The translations under genes and the position numbers were made by a program. From Aquisalimonas sp. 2447 (GTDB lineage: Bacteria > Pseudomonadota > Gammaproteobacteria > Nitrococcales > Aquisalimonadaceae), in NCBI RefSeq assembly GCF_012044895.1, contig NZ_CP050695.1, positions 1,890,501 to 1,954,500 on the forward strand: 64,000 nt of DNA. Direction: 5' to 3'. The notes under the pieces were generated by a model. That model saw nothing but the letters and a program-made list of their open reading frames with translations, was not told the DNA's origin and made no database searches. Of the stretch, positions 26,192 through 35,441 are shown in pieces. Numbering within the stretch: position 1 is the stretch's first letter; every line of letters begins with the position of its first letter.

Positions 26192-28300
26192 TTACCCTGA
26201 CATGGAAGCGTGCACGATGGCCGAGCGCTGCCGGATCTGCGCGGCCATGTTCGATGCGCGCATGGCTTCACCCCAGGTGTCCAGCCCCTTGGCCTCCAGC
26301 CGGTCGATGAGCCGCACCAGCAGTTCAGCAGTGGCCAGCGTGTCGCCCAGCGCGGTGTGGCGGCCCGTGACGGTGATGCCGTAGCGCTGGCACAGGGCAT
26401 CCAGGGAATGATCTTCCTCGTCGCCGTCCAGCATGTGGGACAGCAGCAGGGTGTCCAGCAGGGGATTGTCGAACTCGACCCCGCTTTCTTCCTGCTTGAG
26501 ACTGATGAACTTCATGTCGAAGGCGGCGTTGTGGGCCACCATCACCGCGTCGCCGACGAACTGCTTGAACTGTGGCAGCACGACCTGGATGGCAGGCTTG
26601 TCCTGGACCTGATCCTCGGTAATGCCATGGAAGCGGATGGAGTCCTCCGGAATGGAACGGCCCGGGTTCACCAGTCGCTCGAACGTTTCACCTGTGAGCA
26701 CCCGGTGCTTGACCACCCGCACGCCGGCGATGGAGATGATCTCGTCGCCGCCCATGGGGTCCAGTCCCGTCATCTCGCAGTCGAAGACCACGAAGGAGAG
26801 TTCTCGTAGCGGTGTTGCCGCCAGTTCCTCGTCGCCGGCGTGCTTGCGCATCAGGCCGAAGTCGTAGAACTCGGGGCGGGCTGGTAGCCGTTCCGGTTCG
26901 GGCAGGAACTGAGGGCGGTTGGGGGCCGGCAGGGGTAAGCGTACGAGCGCCTGGCCGGCCTCCCGCGAGGTCTGACTCCACGGCTCGCAGTCGTGGCGTT
27001 CCAGCACCTCGCGCATGCGCTGGCCGCTGGCCTCGTCGTCGCAGGGCGTATTCAGCCAGTCCTCGATGATATCGGCGGACAAAGGGGCCCCTTGCCAGCG
27101 AAGGTCCAGGTACACGGCCTTGTCCGCCAGCAGGGCCTCCAGGTCGAACTCCCTGGCTGCCGTCTCCTGATGAACCCGCCGGACCAGGCAATCCAGCATC
27201 TGCATCAGCGACAGGCTGTCACCGTGCAGCCACAGGGGCATGCCCACAAGCTGCAGCTGCAGCTCCGGGGTATCCTCCAGCCGCCTCTGGACGCAGCTCG
27301 CCAGGTCACTGACGTGCACGTCCGCCATGGGCCAGCGCCCTAGCAGCTGGCCGCTGATCTCCTGTCCCAGTTCCTGGATGCGGCGGCTCAGGGTCTCGCT
27401 TTCCCGCAGGATGACGTCATCAAAGGAGCGTCGTTCATCGGGGCCCATGTCCGGGTAGCCGTGCAGCGTCTCCGCCGCGGCCAGGAGGTTGCCGACGACG
27501 CCGCGCAGCTCGCGGGTCAGTGCCAGTCGGATGGCGTCGCCCCGGGCCAGCAGGGCAACGTCGTCGGAGATGTCCACCAGGGTAATCAGGTGACCACTGA
27601 TCGCGCCGTTGTTATCCAGGATCAGCGCCACACGGGCGTGCAGCATCTGCCCGGCGTCGAGGCTGCTGCAGACGAAGGGTGCCGTGAGTTCCGAGGCGGC
27701 AGACGCGCCGTTGGCGTGATGGCGCTCAAGGCGCTCCAGGGTGTGTTCCACCGGTGCCCGCGAGAGAATGTTGAACAGTGGTCGGCCCAGGCCGATGGCT
27801 TCCGGCTGGCCGAGAATGGACACCGCGGCGTTGTTGTAGAGCAGGATCTGCTGCTGGCGGTTGCAGACCACAACGCCCTCGCTGAGGCTCTGCAGTATGA
27901 CTTCCAGCCAGGTTTTCTGCTCTTCCACGCGGGCGGTGGCGGCTTCGGTAGCCTGGCGGATCTCGCGTCGCGAAGCCTTCAGCGCCTGGGCGAACTCCTC
28001 GGTGGCCGCCGGCAGGCTGCCGAGCGCATGGTAGCGAGGCATGGCGATGCCCTGCTCCGGGGAGCGGGACTCCAGCATGGCACGGATGCCGCGGACGAGT
28101 TTGCGGGACGGACGCATGATCAGCCGGTCCACGAGGACACCAGCCACCACCATCATGGCCGCCGCCAGAACCCCGGCGGCGGAGGCGAGGCCCATCGCGG
28201 CATCCGCGGGCGCCATGGCGTAGACCGTGCCGCCGATGATCACGCCGCTCAGCGCGGCGAGCGCAAAGGTGACCAGGGTGACTTGCTGGCGCGGGTTCAT
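26192..28300 (-). CDS. Membrane sensor fused to a DEDDh 3'-5' exonuclease
   Basis: A 702-aa fusion. Two membrane spans (about 8-30 and 38-58), a HAMP-like linker and a coiled segment (to 130) lead to a PAS domain (about 132-245). A histidine-kinase-like region follows, but the phospho-acceptor is absent: where HELR is expected the sequence reads TRELRG (about 262-267), and the ATP-binding N-box is not recognisable. The last 200 residues are a DnaQ-type exonuclease with a full DEDDh set: Asp507, Glu509, Asp595, His648, Asp653. DNA polymerase III epsilon-type exonucleases are normally cytosolic and free. It belongs to the neighbourhood of DUF294 proteins and the sodium symporter. Confidence 0.87.
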   Translation of the reverse strand: MNPRQQVTLVTFALAALSGVIIGGTVYAMAPADAAMGLASAAGVLAAAMMVVAGVLVDRLIMRPSRKLVRGIRAMLESRSPEQGIAMPRYHALGSLPAATEEFAQALKASRREIRQATEAATARVEEQKTWLEVILQSLSEGVVVCNRQQQILLYNNAAVSILGQPEAIGLGRPLFNILSRAPVEHTLERLERHHANGASAASELTAPFVCSSLDAGQMLHARVALILDNNGAISGHLITLVDISDDVALLARGDAIRLALTRELRGVVGNLLAAAETLHGYPDMGPDERRSFDDVILRESETLSRRIQELGQEISGQLLGRWPMADVHVSDLASCVQRRLEDTPELQLQLVGMPLWLHGDSLSLMQMLDCLVRRVHQETAAREFDLEALLADKAVYLDLRWQGAPLSADIIEDWLNTPCDDEASGQRMREVLERHDCEPWSQTSREAGQALVRLPLPAPNRPQFLPEPERLPARPEFYDFGLMRKHAGDEELAATPLRELSFVVFDCEMTGLDPMGGDEIISIAGVRVVKHRVLTGETFERLVNPGRSIPEDSIRFHGITEDQVQDKPAIQVVLPQFKQFVGDAVMVAHNAAFDMKFISLKQEESGVEFDNPLLDTLLLSHMLDGDEEDHSLDALCQRYGITVTGRHTALGDTLATAELLVRLIDRLEAKGLDTWGEAMRASNMAAQIRQRSAIVHASMSG

Positions 28301-28422
28301 GGGTCAGACGCTACCACACGGCGGCCGCGATTTCAGGCGTCCCCGCCGTCGCCGACCGGCCTGGCATCGCTTCCGTAAACACGGGTAGGATGAAGGTTTC
28401 CAAGGTACTCGCGAGGCAATAC

Positions 28423-28677
28423 ATGAGCGATCAGGAAGACGGCAGCAAGGTCACCGACGACTCGTGGCTGCGGATGATGATGAAGGTCGGCATCCCCATG
28501 GCGGTGATCAGCATTGCCTCGCTGTGGATCAGCCAGCTGATGGGCGTGACCTGGCTATTCCCCCTGTTCGTGGTGACCGCCGGTTTTGCGCTGTTGATGG
28601 GGTTCCTCTACAACGTGCGCTTCGTGCTCCTCAGCGTGCGCCGTTCCCGGGAACGGGAATCGAGTGACGGCCACTGA
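28423..28677 (+). CDS. Small two-span membrane protein, unknown
   Basis: I do not recognise this 84-aa protein. It has a polar start (MSDQEDGSKVTDDSW), two hydrophobic spans (GIPMAVISIASLWISQLMGV and LFPLFVVTAGFALLMGFLYNV) and a basic tail. ATG 28423 is favoured by a GCGAGG site; an ATG at 28390 in the same frame is possible. It is divergent from the exonuclease-sensor fusion and converges on the first DUF294 gene, so it may be controlled separately from both. Confidence 0.65.
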   Translation: MSDQEDGSKVTDDSWLRMMMKVGIPMAVISIASLWISQLMGVTWLFPLFVVTAGFALLMGFLYNVRFVLLSVRRSRERESSDGH

Positions 28678-28698
28678 GCGGCCGCCGGCACGCGGATG

Positions 28699-30162
28699 CT
28701 AATGCTCTGCGCCGCCCGCCAGATCGCGGCTCAGTTTGCGGACCATGGATTGTGAGGTCTTCAGGCTGCGCACCAGCGCTTCCCGGTCACACCGATTCAG
28801 CGCCTCGGGCGCCACGTGCTTCCCTGTTATCCGGCCCGCCCTCCAGTCACTGAGCTGCTGGCGGAATACCAGTTCCGCCATGAATGCATGGGCTTCCTTC
28901 AGGGCATTGCTGTCGTCCGCGTCCAGCGTTCCCTGTTCCCGCAGGGCATTCAGCCGCTCCGGCGTGGAGGTCGCTTCCAGCCCATGCGCCAGCCCATAGA
29001 GCCGGGCGATCTCGACAATGGGCATGATGCCGTGGCGCTTAAGGTCGATTTCGCCTGCATGGGCGCTCTCGCCGGTGTCGGTGATCAGCCGGTCGAACCA
29101 GCCGAGCCCGACTTCGCGGATGGAGTCGTTCAGGGTCAGGGAGCGTACGAAGGTGGCGGAGCCCGACAATTGTGCGACCAGGTCCCCGCGCATGGCGCGG
29201 GCCAGCGGCATGTCACCGGCCACGCCACGACAGTCCAGCAGGATGTTGCTGTGAAGAAAACCCTGGGGTGAACGCGACCGCAGCCAGCCGCGGACCTGCT
29301 GGTGCCACTGTGTGAGCGTCTTGCGCCACAACGGATTGGTGGCCATGACGTTGCCCGTGCACAGGCGGATGCCGCTGTGGTCCAGAAGGCCGATGACGCG
29401 CCTCGCCAGTTCGCTGAAATACCGGTCCACGGCGCCATGTTCGGTGTCCGGGTAATCGGCGATGACCAGGCCGTTGTCCTGGTCGGGATCGAGAAAACTC
29501 TCCATGCGCCCGCCGGATCCCATGAGCACGAGGGCGAAGGGGTAGGGCGCCTGTCCCCAGCCATCCTGTTCCATGGCATCCCGTGCGATGGCAAAGGCCT
29601 GACGGTGGATGCTGTCGTTGAGACGCGATATCACTTCCTGCAGCTGATGGCCCCGCAGACCCTGATCCAGCAGGCCGGCGAGCAGGTGCGGCTGGCGCTC
29701 CCGTGCCCGGGCCAGTGTGGTGGCGCTGGTGCCGGCGAGCACGTGCTGGAAGTGACCTGTCACACCCTCGATGCTGCTGCCCAGGCAGTCCCGCTCGTGG
29801 ACGATGCCGCACACCGCACCTTCGGCGGTGACCACCGGCGCCTGCTGCCGTTGTTGCTGCTGCAGCAGCCCCAGGACCTGATACAGGGGCATGCCGCGCC
29901 TGACAAGCAGTGGCGGCCCCGGCGGCAGACAATGGGCAACGGGCGTCTCCGGCGACAGCCGCTCGGCCGGCAGACGGAGCAGGTCCTCGGCCCGGACCAT
30001 GCCCCGGATGCGGCGTGCGTCTAGTACCACTGCGCAGGATTCGCCCAGCTCGGTCATCTGCCTGGCCACCTGGTCGCACGGGGTGTCGCGATGCACCTGG
30101 ACCCGCGCCGGGCGCATTATGGCTCCGGCGGTGCGGCGGAAAAGTTCCATGCAACCCACCAT
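28699..30162 (-). CDS. CBS-pair and DUF294 nucleotidyltransferase-like protein
   Basis: A 487-aa cytoplasmic protein. An N-terminal CBS pair (about 10-140) is followed by a helical linker and a GlnD-like DUF294 nucleotidyltransferase domain with its motif GSGGRMESFLDPDQDNG (about 215-231), then a substrate-binding helical domain. By family, DUF294 domains are putative protein- or small-molecule nucleotidyltransferases, and CBS pairs bind adenosine nucleotides. I use ATG 30162, preceded by GAGGAGG; an earlier ATG at 30210 has no ribosome site. It is one of three paralogues around the symporter. Confidence 0.82.
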   Translation of the reverse strand: MVGCMELFRRTAGAIMRPARVQVHRDTPCDQVARQMTELGESCAVVLDARRIRGMVRAEDLLRLPAERLSPETPVAHCLPPGPPLLVRRGMPLYQVLGLLQQQQRQQAPVVTAEGAVCGIVHERDCLGSSIEGVTGHFQHVLAGTSATTLARARERQPHLLAGLLDQGLRGHQLQEVISRLNDSIHRQAFAIARDAMEQDGWGQAPYPFALVLMGSGGRMESFLDPDQDNGLVIADYPDTEHGAVDRYFSELARRVIGLLDHSGIRLCTGNVMATNPLWRKTLTQWHQQVRGWLRSRSPQGFLHSNILLDCRGVAGDMPLARAMRGDLVAQLSGSATFVRSLTLNDSIREVGLGWFDRLITDTGESAHAGEIDLKRHGIMPIVEIARLYGLAHGLEATSTPERLNALREQGTLDADDSNALKEAHAFMAELVFRQQLSDWRAGRITGKHVAPEALNRCDREALVRSLKTSQSMVRKLSRDLAGGAEH

Positions 30163-30240
30163 GGGCGCCTCCTCAGCGGTTGTGGGCCTGCCGGTGTTGA
30201 TATCCCCCATGGTGCCATTGCCGACGACGAACGTCCCCGA

Positions 30241-31263
30241 TCAGGCGATCTCACGGCCGAGTGCGTTCTGGGCGTCCCGCACCAGTGTCAGGGCGGCCTT
30301 CAGATGGGCCTGCTCCAGGCGTGACATATCGGACAGGCGAATGCGGTTGGTGGGCACTGCGTCGGCATCCATCTGTTCCAGAATGGCCCGGTTGCGCAGT
30401 TCGAGGACGGTATTGCGCACGCGCTCCAGGTCCCGCGCGTGCCGCGGTGGCATGGTGCCAGCGTCTGCGGCCTGGCGCAGGCGGTGGGTGGTGTTCAGCG
30501 CATCGATGCCGGCCTCCATGGCGTGGGCGAAAGCCAATTGCTGCACCGGCAACAGGCCCTGCTGCTTGAGATGCAGGGTGCCACGATGTGCACCGATCAG
30601 GGGCGTGCGCCACCGGCGCAGCCGGCCCACGCCGGCGCGGGTGCGCAGCGCGTTCTCTTTGACCCGGGCGATGAAAAGGCGGTTGGCGCGGGCTTCCCGC
30701 AGCGCATCGGCGCGAATGGCAGCCAGTAGCGATGGATCACCGTGGACCGTGCGCAAGTCGAAGTAGTGGGAGGCCAGCATCACGTTGCGGGTTTCCGGTA
30801 CCCGGATGACCTGCTGGATGGCGCTCCGCCAAGCGGTGGCAGATCCGCGCCAGTCGGCATGGTCCGGTCCGACGCCGCCGGGACAGTGCTCGATGCCGCA
30901 GTCCGCAAGTCCCTGGGTTACGCGTTCAGCCAGCGCGGCGAACCAGCGGTCGGCGCCCTCGGGCAGGTTGTCGGCGTAGATCAGGGCATTGTCCTGGTCG
31001 GTGTGAACGGACTGCTCGCCGCGGCCCTGGGATCCGCAGGCGAGCCAGGCATAGGGCCCCGGGGGCGGACCCAGCTCCTCTTCTGCCAGGATGATGAATT
31101 GGCGGGTCAGGGTATCCACCAGGTCACTGATGAGCAGTCCGGCCTGGTGGCCGGCAATGCCGGCATCCATCAGGCGACGCTGCAGTGCGACCAGTGCGGC
31201 CGAGGCGTCAGTGACCTCGGCGGGTGAGCGGCATTGGGCAATGGATCGGGCAAGCGTCTGCAT
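30241..31263 (-). CDS. DUF294 nucleotidyltransferase-like protein without sensor domain
   Basis: A 340-aa protein consisting almost only of the DUF294 catalytic and helical domains, with the nucleotidyltransferase motif ACGSQGRGEQSVHTDQDNAL. It lacks the CBS and cNMP-binding modules of its two paralogues. The start is uncertain. ATG 31263 follows directly on the T-run of the symporter terminator and has no clear ribosome site. The frame is also open to 31341, but that start would translate through the terminator hairpin. Expression may rely on read-through from the symporter operon. Confidence 0.78.
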   Translation of the reverse strand: MQTLARSIAQCRSPAEVTDASAALVALQRRLMDAGIAGHQAGLLISDLVDTLTRQFIILAEEELGPPPGPYAWLACGSQGRGEQSVHTDQDNALIYADNLPEGADRWFAALAERVTQGLADCGIEHCPGGVGPDHADWRGSATAWRSAIQQVIRVPETRNVMLASHYFDLRTVHGDPSLLAAIRADALREARANRLFIARVKENALRTRAGVGRLRRWRTPLIGAHRGTLHLKQQGLLPVQQLAFAHAMEAGIDALNTTHRLRQAADAGTMPPRHARDLERVRNTVLELRNRAILEQMDADAVPTNRIRLSDMSRLEQAHLKAALTLVRDAQNALGREIA

Positions 31264-31290
31264 AAAAAAGGCCCGCACGAGGCGGGCCTT
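31264..31290 (-). terminator. Intrinsic terminator after the symporter gene
   Basis: On the minus strand, 9-bp stem (31282-31290 with 31268-31276), 5-base loop, then six T (31269-31264). It lies 80 bases beyond the symporter stop codon and abuts the ATG of the next gene on the same strand. Confidence 0.88.
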
Positions 31291-31371
31291 GTCCTGCAGT
31301 CGCCGGGCCCGCCGGGGTGTTCGATTCCTGAATCGTAACACCCGCGACGGTTCCCCGGTGTGCGGGCCGGC

Positions 31372-33171
31372 TCAGTAGCGCGGCACGCGCACGTTCTCCA
31401 CGAGCTGCTGGATGTCCTTCGGCGGCGGAGCGGTCATCTTCGCCACGATGATTGCCACCGCGAAGTTGAAGATCGCACCGATGACGCCGAAGCTCGACGG
31501 GTTGATACCGAACAGCCAGTACTCGGCGGTATCCGGCAGCGTCATGAACGCCGGGAAGTCCGGGAAGAAGAACCAGCCCTTGTAGGTGAAGATGTACACC
31601 AGGGTGGTCGCCAGACCCGCCAGCATGCCGGCAATGGCCCCTTCCTTGTTCATCTTGGCGAAGAACACGCCCATGACGAGGGTCGGGAACAGACTGGCTG
31701 CCGCCAGACCGAATGCCAATGCCACCACTTCCGCCGCAAAGCCTGGTGGATTCAACCCGAGATACCCGGCGAAGATGATGGCCGCTGCCATGCTGATGCG
31801 GGCTGCGAGCATCTCTCCCTTTTCGCTGACGTCCGGCTTGATCACGCCCTTGATCAGGTCATGGGAGATCGCCGAAGAGATGGCCAGCAGCAGACCCGCC
31901 GCCGTGGACAGCGCCGCCGCGATACCACCGGCCGCCACCAGGGCGACGATGATCGGGTGCAAACCGGCGATCTGCGGGTTGGCCAGGACGATGATGTCAC
32001 GGTCGATTTCCAGCTCCGACCCCTGCCAGCCGTGCTCCTCCGCGAACGCCTGCATGTCCGGGTCGTCGGCGTTGTAGTACTGGAGGTGCCCGTCTTCGTT
32101 GTGGTCGGTGATGGTCAGCAGACCGGCGTCGCTCCAGTGCCGCATCCAGCCGGGTTGTTCGTCGTACGCCATCCATGCATCCGGTTCGGCCAGCGCCTCG
32201 CGGTTATCCCAGATCTCCGTCGGTTCGTCGATGACGGTGTTCAGGGTGTTCCACATGGCCATGGCGCCCACCGCCGGTGCCGTGGTGTAGAGGATGGCGA
32301 TGAACACCAGCGCCCAGCCGGCGGAGCGGCGAGCATCGGCCATCTTCGGCACCGTGAAGAAGCGCACGATGACGTGGGGGAGCCCTGCGGTACCGATCAT
32401 CAGCGACAGGGTGAGCAGGAACATGTTGAGCATGCTCATGTTCGCCAGGTCGCTGTAGGGCGCGAAGCCGATCTCCACCAGCGTCTTGTCGAGTGCCTGG
32501 ATCAGGAACTCGCCGCCACCGCCTGCGGTGGTGGCACCCAGACCGATCTGCGGGATCGGGATCCCGGTGATGGTCAGGGAGATGAAGATGGCCGGCACCG
32601 TGTAGGCAAAGATCATCACCACGTACTGCGCGATCTGGGTGTAGGTGATGCCCTTCATGCCACCGAACACGCAGTACAGGAACACCACCGCCATACCGGA
32701 GACCAGACCGATTTCCAGCGGCACCTCCAGAATGTTGGAGAAGGCGATGCCCACACCGCGCATCTGCCCGATCACGTAGGTGATGGACATGACCAGCAGC
32801 GATATCACGGCGATGATGCGCGCGGTCTTCGAGTAGAACCGGTCACCGATGAACTCGGGCACCGTGAACTTGCCGAACTTACGAAGATACGGCGCGAGCA
32901 GCAGTGCCATGAGCACATAGCCGCCGGTCCACCCCATCAGGTAGGCGCCCCCGGAATACCCCAGGAACGCGATCAGACCGGCCATGGAGATGAAGCTGGC
33001 CGCGGACATCCAGTCCGCCGCGGTGGCCATGCCGTTGGCCACCGGGTGGATCCCCTTGCCGGCCACGTAGAACTCGGACGTACTCCCCGTGCGGGCCCAG
33101 ATCGCGATGCCGATATACACCGCGAACGTCAGGCCCACGACGGAGAGGTTCATGATCTGTTGTGCATCCAT
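31372..33171 (-). CDS. Sodium:solute symporter large subunit (VC_2705 subfamily, ActP-like)
   Basis: A 599-aa inner-membrane symporter of the SSS family, close to acetate permease ActP. It has 13-14 spans; the family signature regions GTAGLPHVIVRFFTVP, GMKGITYTQIAQYVVMI and AALSTAAGLLLAISSAISHDL are clear. A long polar loop of about 90 residues (around 315-400, rich in Asp, Glu and Trp) marks the VC_2705 subfamily, which is always paired with a small DUF4212 subunit, present upstream with a 21-base gap. The substrate is probably acetate or another short organic acid. It is followed by a strong terminator. Confidence 0.92.
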   Translation of the reverse strand: MDAQQIMNLSVVGLTFAVYIGIAIWARTGSTSEFYVAGKGIHPVANGMATAADWMSAASFISMAGLIAFLGYSGGAYLMGWTGGYVLMALLLAPYLRKFGKFTVPEFIGDRFYSKTARIIAVISLLVMSITYVIGQMRGVGIAFSNILEVPLEIGLVSGMAVVFLYCVFGGMKGITYTQIAQYVVMIFAYTVPAIFISLTITGIPIPQIGLGATTAGGGGEFLIQALDKTLVEIGFAPYSDLANMSMLNMFLLTLSLMIGTAGLPHVIVRFFTVPKMADARRSAGWALVFIAILYTTAPAVGAMAMWNTLNTVIDEPTEIWDNREALAEPDAWMAYDEQPGWMRHWSDAGLLTITDHNEDGHLQYYNADDPDMQAFAEEHGWQGSELEIDRDIIVLANPQIAGLHPIIVALVAAGGIAAALSTAAGLLLAISSAISHDLIKGVIKPDVSEKGEMLAARISMAAAIIFAGYLGLNPPGFAAEVVALAFGLAAASLFPTLVMGVFFAKMNKEGAIAGMLAGLATTLVYIFTYKGWFFFPDFPAFMTLPDTAEYWLFGINPSSFGVIGAIFNFAVAIIVAKMTAPPPKDIQQLVENVRVPRY

Positions 33172-33192
33172 CAGTGCAATCCCCCCGTTTTA

Positions 33193-33468
33193 TTATTCTT
33201 CGACGCCGAACTCGCGATCGAGTCGGTTCATGTACCACGCGTAGAAGAAGATCAGCGCGAGGAAGACATAGATGGATCCCTGCTGGGCAATGAAGAACCC
33301 GAGCGGATAGCCACCGATGGAGCCCAGCTGGTTCAGCGTCGGCCCGAGCAGAATGCCCAGGACCAGCGAGACCGTGGCCCAGATGGCCAGTAGTATCCCG
33401 ATGACCTTGACGTTGCGCCGCCAGTACTCCAGGCGTGCCGTTTGGCGTTCATCTGTGTTGTCAGACAT
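33193..33468 (-). CDS. DUF4212 small subunit of the sodium:solute symporter
   Basis: A 91-aa membrane protein with two spans (IGILLAIWATVSLVLGILLG and FFIAQQGSIYVFLALIFFYAWYMNRLD), matching the small subunit that accompanies VC_2705-type symporters. Short polar N-terminus (MSDNTDERQTARLEYWRRN). It directly precedes the large subunit (21-base gap) and follows the cNMP/CBS/DUF294 gene by 38 bases, so all three are one operon. Confidence 0.93.
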   Translation of the reverse strand: MSDNTDERQTARLEYWRRNVKVIGILLAIWATVSLVLGILLGPTLNQLGSIGGYPLGFFIAQQGSIYVFLALIFFYAWYMNRLDREFGVEE

Positions 33469-33506
33469 GGTTTCTCCTCCGTTTTGCGATTCGTCAATCG
33501 CTTGCT

Positions 33507-35441
33507 CTAGAGCTGATAAATGCTTTCAAGTCGTTGCTGTAGTTGCCTCGCTTCGCGAAATGCCTCCTTCAGAACACGTCGATCAAGGTCGTTGAGCGCG
33601 CTGGGATCTACCCGATTGCTCAGGGGTTCACCCGCGGCGCGCTGTTCCTGGTTGATGCGCATGCGCAGCATCTGAATGTAATCATAGGCGTCGGACCAGG
33701 CGTCCACATCACCGGGATCGACGACCCGGGCGTCAGCGGCGAGCCGTAGCCTCGAGAGGGTGTTGGTCGCCGGTAGCCTGTGTGCCAGCGAAAACAGCCG
33801 TGCCGTGTCCACGAACGGGGTGACGCCGTTGAGCTTGAGATTGAGCGTGTTGCGGTACTCGCCGCGTGAATCCACACGGAAGGAGCGGAATACCCCCAGA
33901 GGTGGGCGCAACTGCAGGGCATTGGCGGCCATCTGGCGGCGGAAGCGGCTGTTGCGGGCCGTGCGATCCAGGAGCCAGTAACGCAGCTCCTCCACATCTT
34001 CCGCATTGCCGGCGATGGTGCGGAAATCGAAGAAGATGGATGCCTGCAGCAGGTGCTCCGGTGTGCCCTGTTCGATCCAGCGGGTGAAGCGCTGCTGCCA
34101 CTCCTCGAAGCTGAGACAGCACTCCGGGTTGCTGGCCATGATGTTGCCCTGGCAGAGCGGATAACCGCACTGGTCCAGGGCCTCGTTGATGCGCCGGAAC
34201 ACGGGCGTGAGGGACTCACGGACCTGGTCCGGCGTCATGTCTTCGGGGGTCCGGAAGATCGCGCCGTTGTCCTGGTCCGTCTTCAGCGTCTGCTCCTGGC
34301 GTGCCTCGCTGCCGAAGGCCACCCAGGAAAACTGCACCTCGGGCAGATCAGCAGCCTCGCGCAGGTGCAGTTCGATGAGCCGCCGCGTGATCTGGTCATT
34401 GATCATGGTGATCATCTGTGTGATCTGTGCCACGCGCACGCCCTGCGCCAGCATCTGGTCCACCAGCTGGTGGATGTCGGGGCGCAGGCGGGCAAGCTCG
34501 CCCACGCTCTCGGCCCGGGCCACGGTCTTGCTCAGATTGACCAGACCGACCCGCTGCATGGAGAACAGGTCGCGCTCCGAGATCACCCCCACGAGGCGGC
34601 CGCGATCCACCAAGCAGACGTGGTGGATCGCATGCTGCGCCATCAGCATGGCGGCCTCGAAGGCGAACGCCGAGCGCGGCAGGCAGACGGGGTCCGGCGT
34701 CATCACCTCGTCTATCCGGGTGTCCAGGGAGCGCTCCGGCAGCGAAAGCCGGGCGAGCAGGTCACGCAGAGTAAAGACTCCCACGGGCCGATGGCCGCCG
34801 TCGGTGACCACGATGCTGCCGACATGCTCTGAGTTCATGGACTCCAGTGCCTGGCGCACCGGCGTATCAACGCGGCAGGTCACCGGTGCCCGGCGCAGCC
34901 GTGCGCCCAGCGGGATGTTCAGCGAGGTGTCTTCACCCAGGCCGCGAATGGCATCCGCCTGCACCTCGCGCTTCATGGTGTTCAGCAGGGTGGACAGGCG
35001 ATGGGTGCAGAAGTCGTTGAAGGCCGAAGAGGTCTCCAGCAGCTCGGTGAAATCCGACCACTCCAGCTCCAGGCATTCTGTTTCGTCCACTGCCTCGTGC
35101 ACCGTGCGGACGGGGCGGCGAGCGAGCAGGGCACCCACGGGAAAACATTCACCGGGCAGAAGCTCCCAGGAGTCACCGCCCTCTTCATGCGTCTGAGCAG
35201 GATTGCCGCCGCGCACGCGCCCACTGAGGACGATGAACAGGCGTGCGGCGGGGCCATCGCCGGGGTCGGCGATGGTGGTGCCGGCCGGGTAACGGCCAAC
35301 CTCCAGGCGATACGCCATATCGCGCACGGCAGTGCGCTCCATGCGATCGAATGGCGGGTGACGGCGCAGAAAGTTGACGACGTTCAAAACCTCGTCGCCG
35401 ATCTCCTCCGTCTGCCGGTTGTTGTTGGCGTTATCGCTCAC
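33507..35441 (-). CDS. cNMP-binding / CBS-pair / DUF294 signalling protein
   Basis: A 644-aa multidomain protein heading the symporter operon. Order: cyclic-nucleotide-binding-like domain (about 25-150; PAGTTIADPGDGPAARLFIVLSGRV, LLPGECFPVGALL), CBS pair (about 175-300), helical linker, then DUF294 nucleotidyltransferase domain with GSEARQEQTLKTDQDNG at 377-393 and a C-terminal helical domain. The start is GTG 35441. Such proteins accompany acetate-type symporters in many proteobacteria and are presumed to sense nucleotides and modify a partner, unproven. The 215-base spacer to the divergent modA-like gene contains only a weak dyad GTTAC/GTAAC (35549-35563). Confidence 0.88.
   Translation of the reverse strand: MSDNANNNRQTEEIGDEVLNVVNFLRRHPPFDRMERTAVRDMAYRLEVGRYPAGTTIADPGDGPAARLFIVLSGRVRGGNPAQTHEEGGDSWELLPGECFPVGALLARRPVRTVHEAVDETECLELEWSDFTELLETSSAFNDFCTHRLSTLLNTMKREVQADAIRGLGEDTSLNIPLGARLRRAPVTCRVDTPVRQALESMNSEHVGSIVVTDGGHRPVGVFTLRDLLARLSLPERSLDTRIDEVMTPDPVCLPRSAFAFEAAMLMAQHAIHHVCLVDRGRLVGVISERDLFSMQRVGLVNLSKTVARAESVGELARLRPDIHQLVDQMLAQGVRVAQITQMITMINDQITRRLIELHLREAADLPEVQFSWVAFGSEARQEQTLKTDQDNGAIFRTPEDMTPDQVRESLTPVFRRINEALDQCGYPLCQGNIMASNPECCLSFEEWQQRFTRWIEQGTPEHLLQASIFFDFRTIAGNAEDVEELRYWLLDRTARNSRFRRQMAANALQLRPPLGVFRSFRVDSRGEYRNTLNLKLNGVTPFVDTARLFSLAHRLPATNTLSRLRLAADARVVDPGDVDAWSDAYDYIQMLRMRINQEQRAAGEPLSNRVDPSALNDLDRRVLKEAFREARQLQQRLESIYQL

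Noticed and set aside
31360-33393. 677-codon open frame on the plus strand across the symporter genes
   Set aside because: Antisense shadow with His/Gln/Arg-rich low-complexity text; the symporter and its small subunit explain the sequence.
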